A program made the translations under genes and the position numbers. Shown piece after piece: positions 63,603 through 64,000 of a DNA stretch of 64,000 nt (position 1 is the first letter of the stretch; each line of letters opens with the position of its first letter). Source of the stretch: Symsagittifera roscoffensis (lineage: Eukaryota; Xenacoelomorpha; Acoela; Convolutidae). A model generated the notes under the pieces. That model was not told the DNA's origin and did not search any database. It worked only from the letters and a program-made list of their open reading frames with translations. The stretch is from assembly GCF_963678635.1 (NCBI RefSeq), contig NC_087062.1:66028647-66092646 (forward strand), given 5' to 3'.

Positions 63603-64000
63603 CTTTTGAAGTTGGAAAGCTCTAGGTGAAGTGGGAAAACTCTTGAAAAAAGTTTCTGCCGGGCTTTCTGCTGAAATTCTCACAAAAAAAACAGCTTTAA
63701 ACTTTCTTACAAATATGTAAAAAACATTTTATCCGGAAAAAGAATAGTTCCCGATTACAAGACAATAGCTTTTGCAAGTGTAATTATCATTGACTCTTCA
63801 CAGGCAAAATTTTTCGAAGATTTCTCATGAAAGCTCAAAGTTAAACCAGATGAAGATTCTGTTTGAAACAAGACCGCGTGTTCCTGCTAATTTCGTTGTG
63901 CAGTTTCGCTCAACATCGTATTCGCTTTCGAACTATCTAGAAAATAATTTTATATGGTAATCAGAAGGTCAAAAGTATCATAGTAACCGAGGTTACACTC
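63603..64000. other. flanking DNA, no gene seen
   Basis: A/T-rich sequence beginning with the second 'ctaggtgaagtgggaaaact' repeat. No frame or RNA gene was recognised. Confidence 0.45.

Overview
The window is eukaryotic repeat DNA, very probably from an invertebrate. There are no bacterial operons, no ribosome-binding sites and no intact host gene. The non-coding DNA is strongly A/T-rich, and several TTTTCAG-type splice acceptors give it a nematode-like look, but that is a style argument and not a diagnosis. About 60 of the 64 kb is one decayed LTR-retroelement family of Ty3/gypsy type. It is arranged head to tail as four copies, here called E1 (1-20740), E2 (20741-30533), E3 (30534-34089) and E4 (34090-60586). 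Neighbouring copies are joined by a poly-G tract and share one LTR-like region.

Each long copy reads: LTR-like region with a 21-bp minisatellite; gag with a coiled coil, a capsid-like segment and two CCHC zinc knuckles; a duplicated piece of the RNase H-integrase linker; the second half of reverse transcriptase (RT), from the PFGLCN motif through the Y(V/M)DD box; RNase H; the linker again; integrase (HHCC zinc finger and the D-motifs); a post-integrase ORF; and, in the place where an env gene would sit, an unusual reading frame with an SGNH/GDSL-hydrolase-like domain. In E4 this is followed by a second SGNH-like module and about 5 kb of further accessory coding sequence. Protease and the first half of RT (including catalytic motif A) are absent from every copy, and the same rearranged junction is present in E1, E2 and E4. 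The array therefore descends from an already defective ancestor and cannot move by itself. All reading frames carry stops and frameshifts.

The most striking feature is repeated local tandem duplication at many scales: 21 bp, 52 bp, about 80 bp, 91 bp, 209 bp, 1.14 kb (gag), 1.88 kb (linker-integrase), 1.80 kb x4 (RT-RNase H in E4), about 5 kb (10.5-20.7 kb) and about 5.06 kb (50.5-60.6 kb). E3 is a 3.6-kb mini-copy with no pol at all. Between 11.0 and 20.3 kb lie two copies of a roughly 4-kb A/T-rich block with splice-like ends. It contains a 140-bp dispersed repeat that recurs at 61.3 kb.

The last 3.4 kb (60.6-64 kb) is A/T-rich flanking DNA. It holds that dispersed repeat, the broken 3' part of a different retroelement polyprotein (CxC..H..C finger and a possible endonuclease core), and a tRNA-like pol III element on the minus strand. 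The best candidate for a little-described system is the SGNH-like accessory region carried in env position by the gypsy-type element. Assembly error in such an array must be excluded before its structure is trusted.
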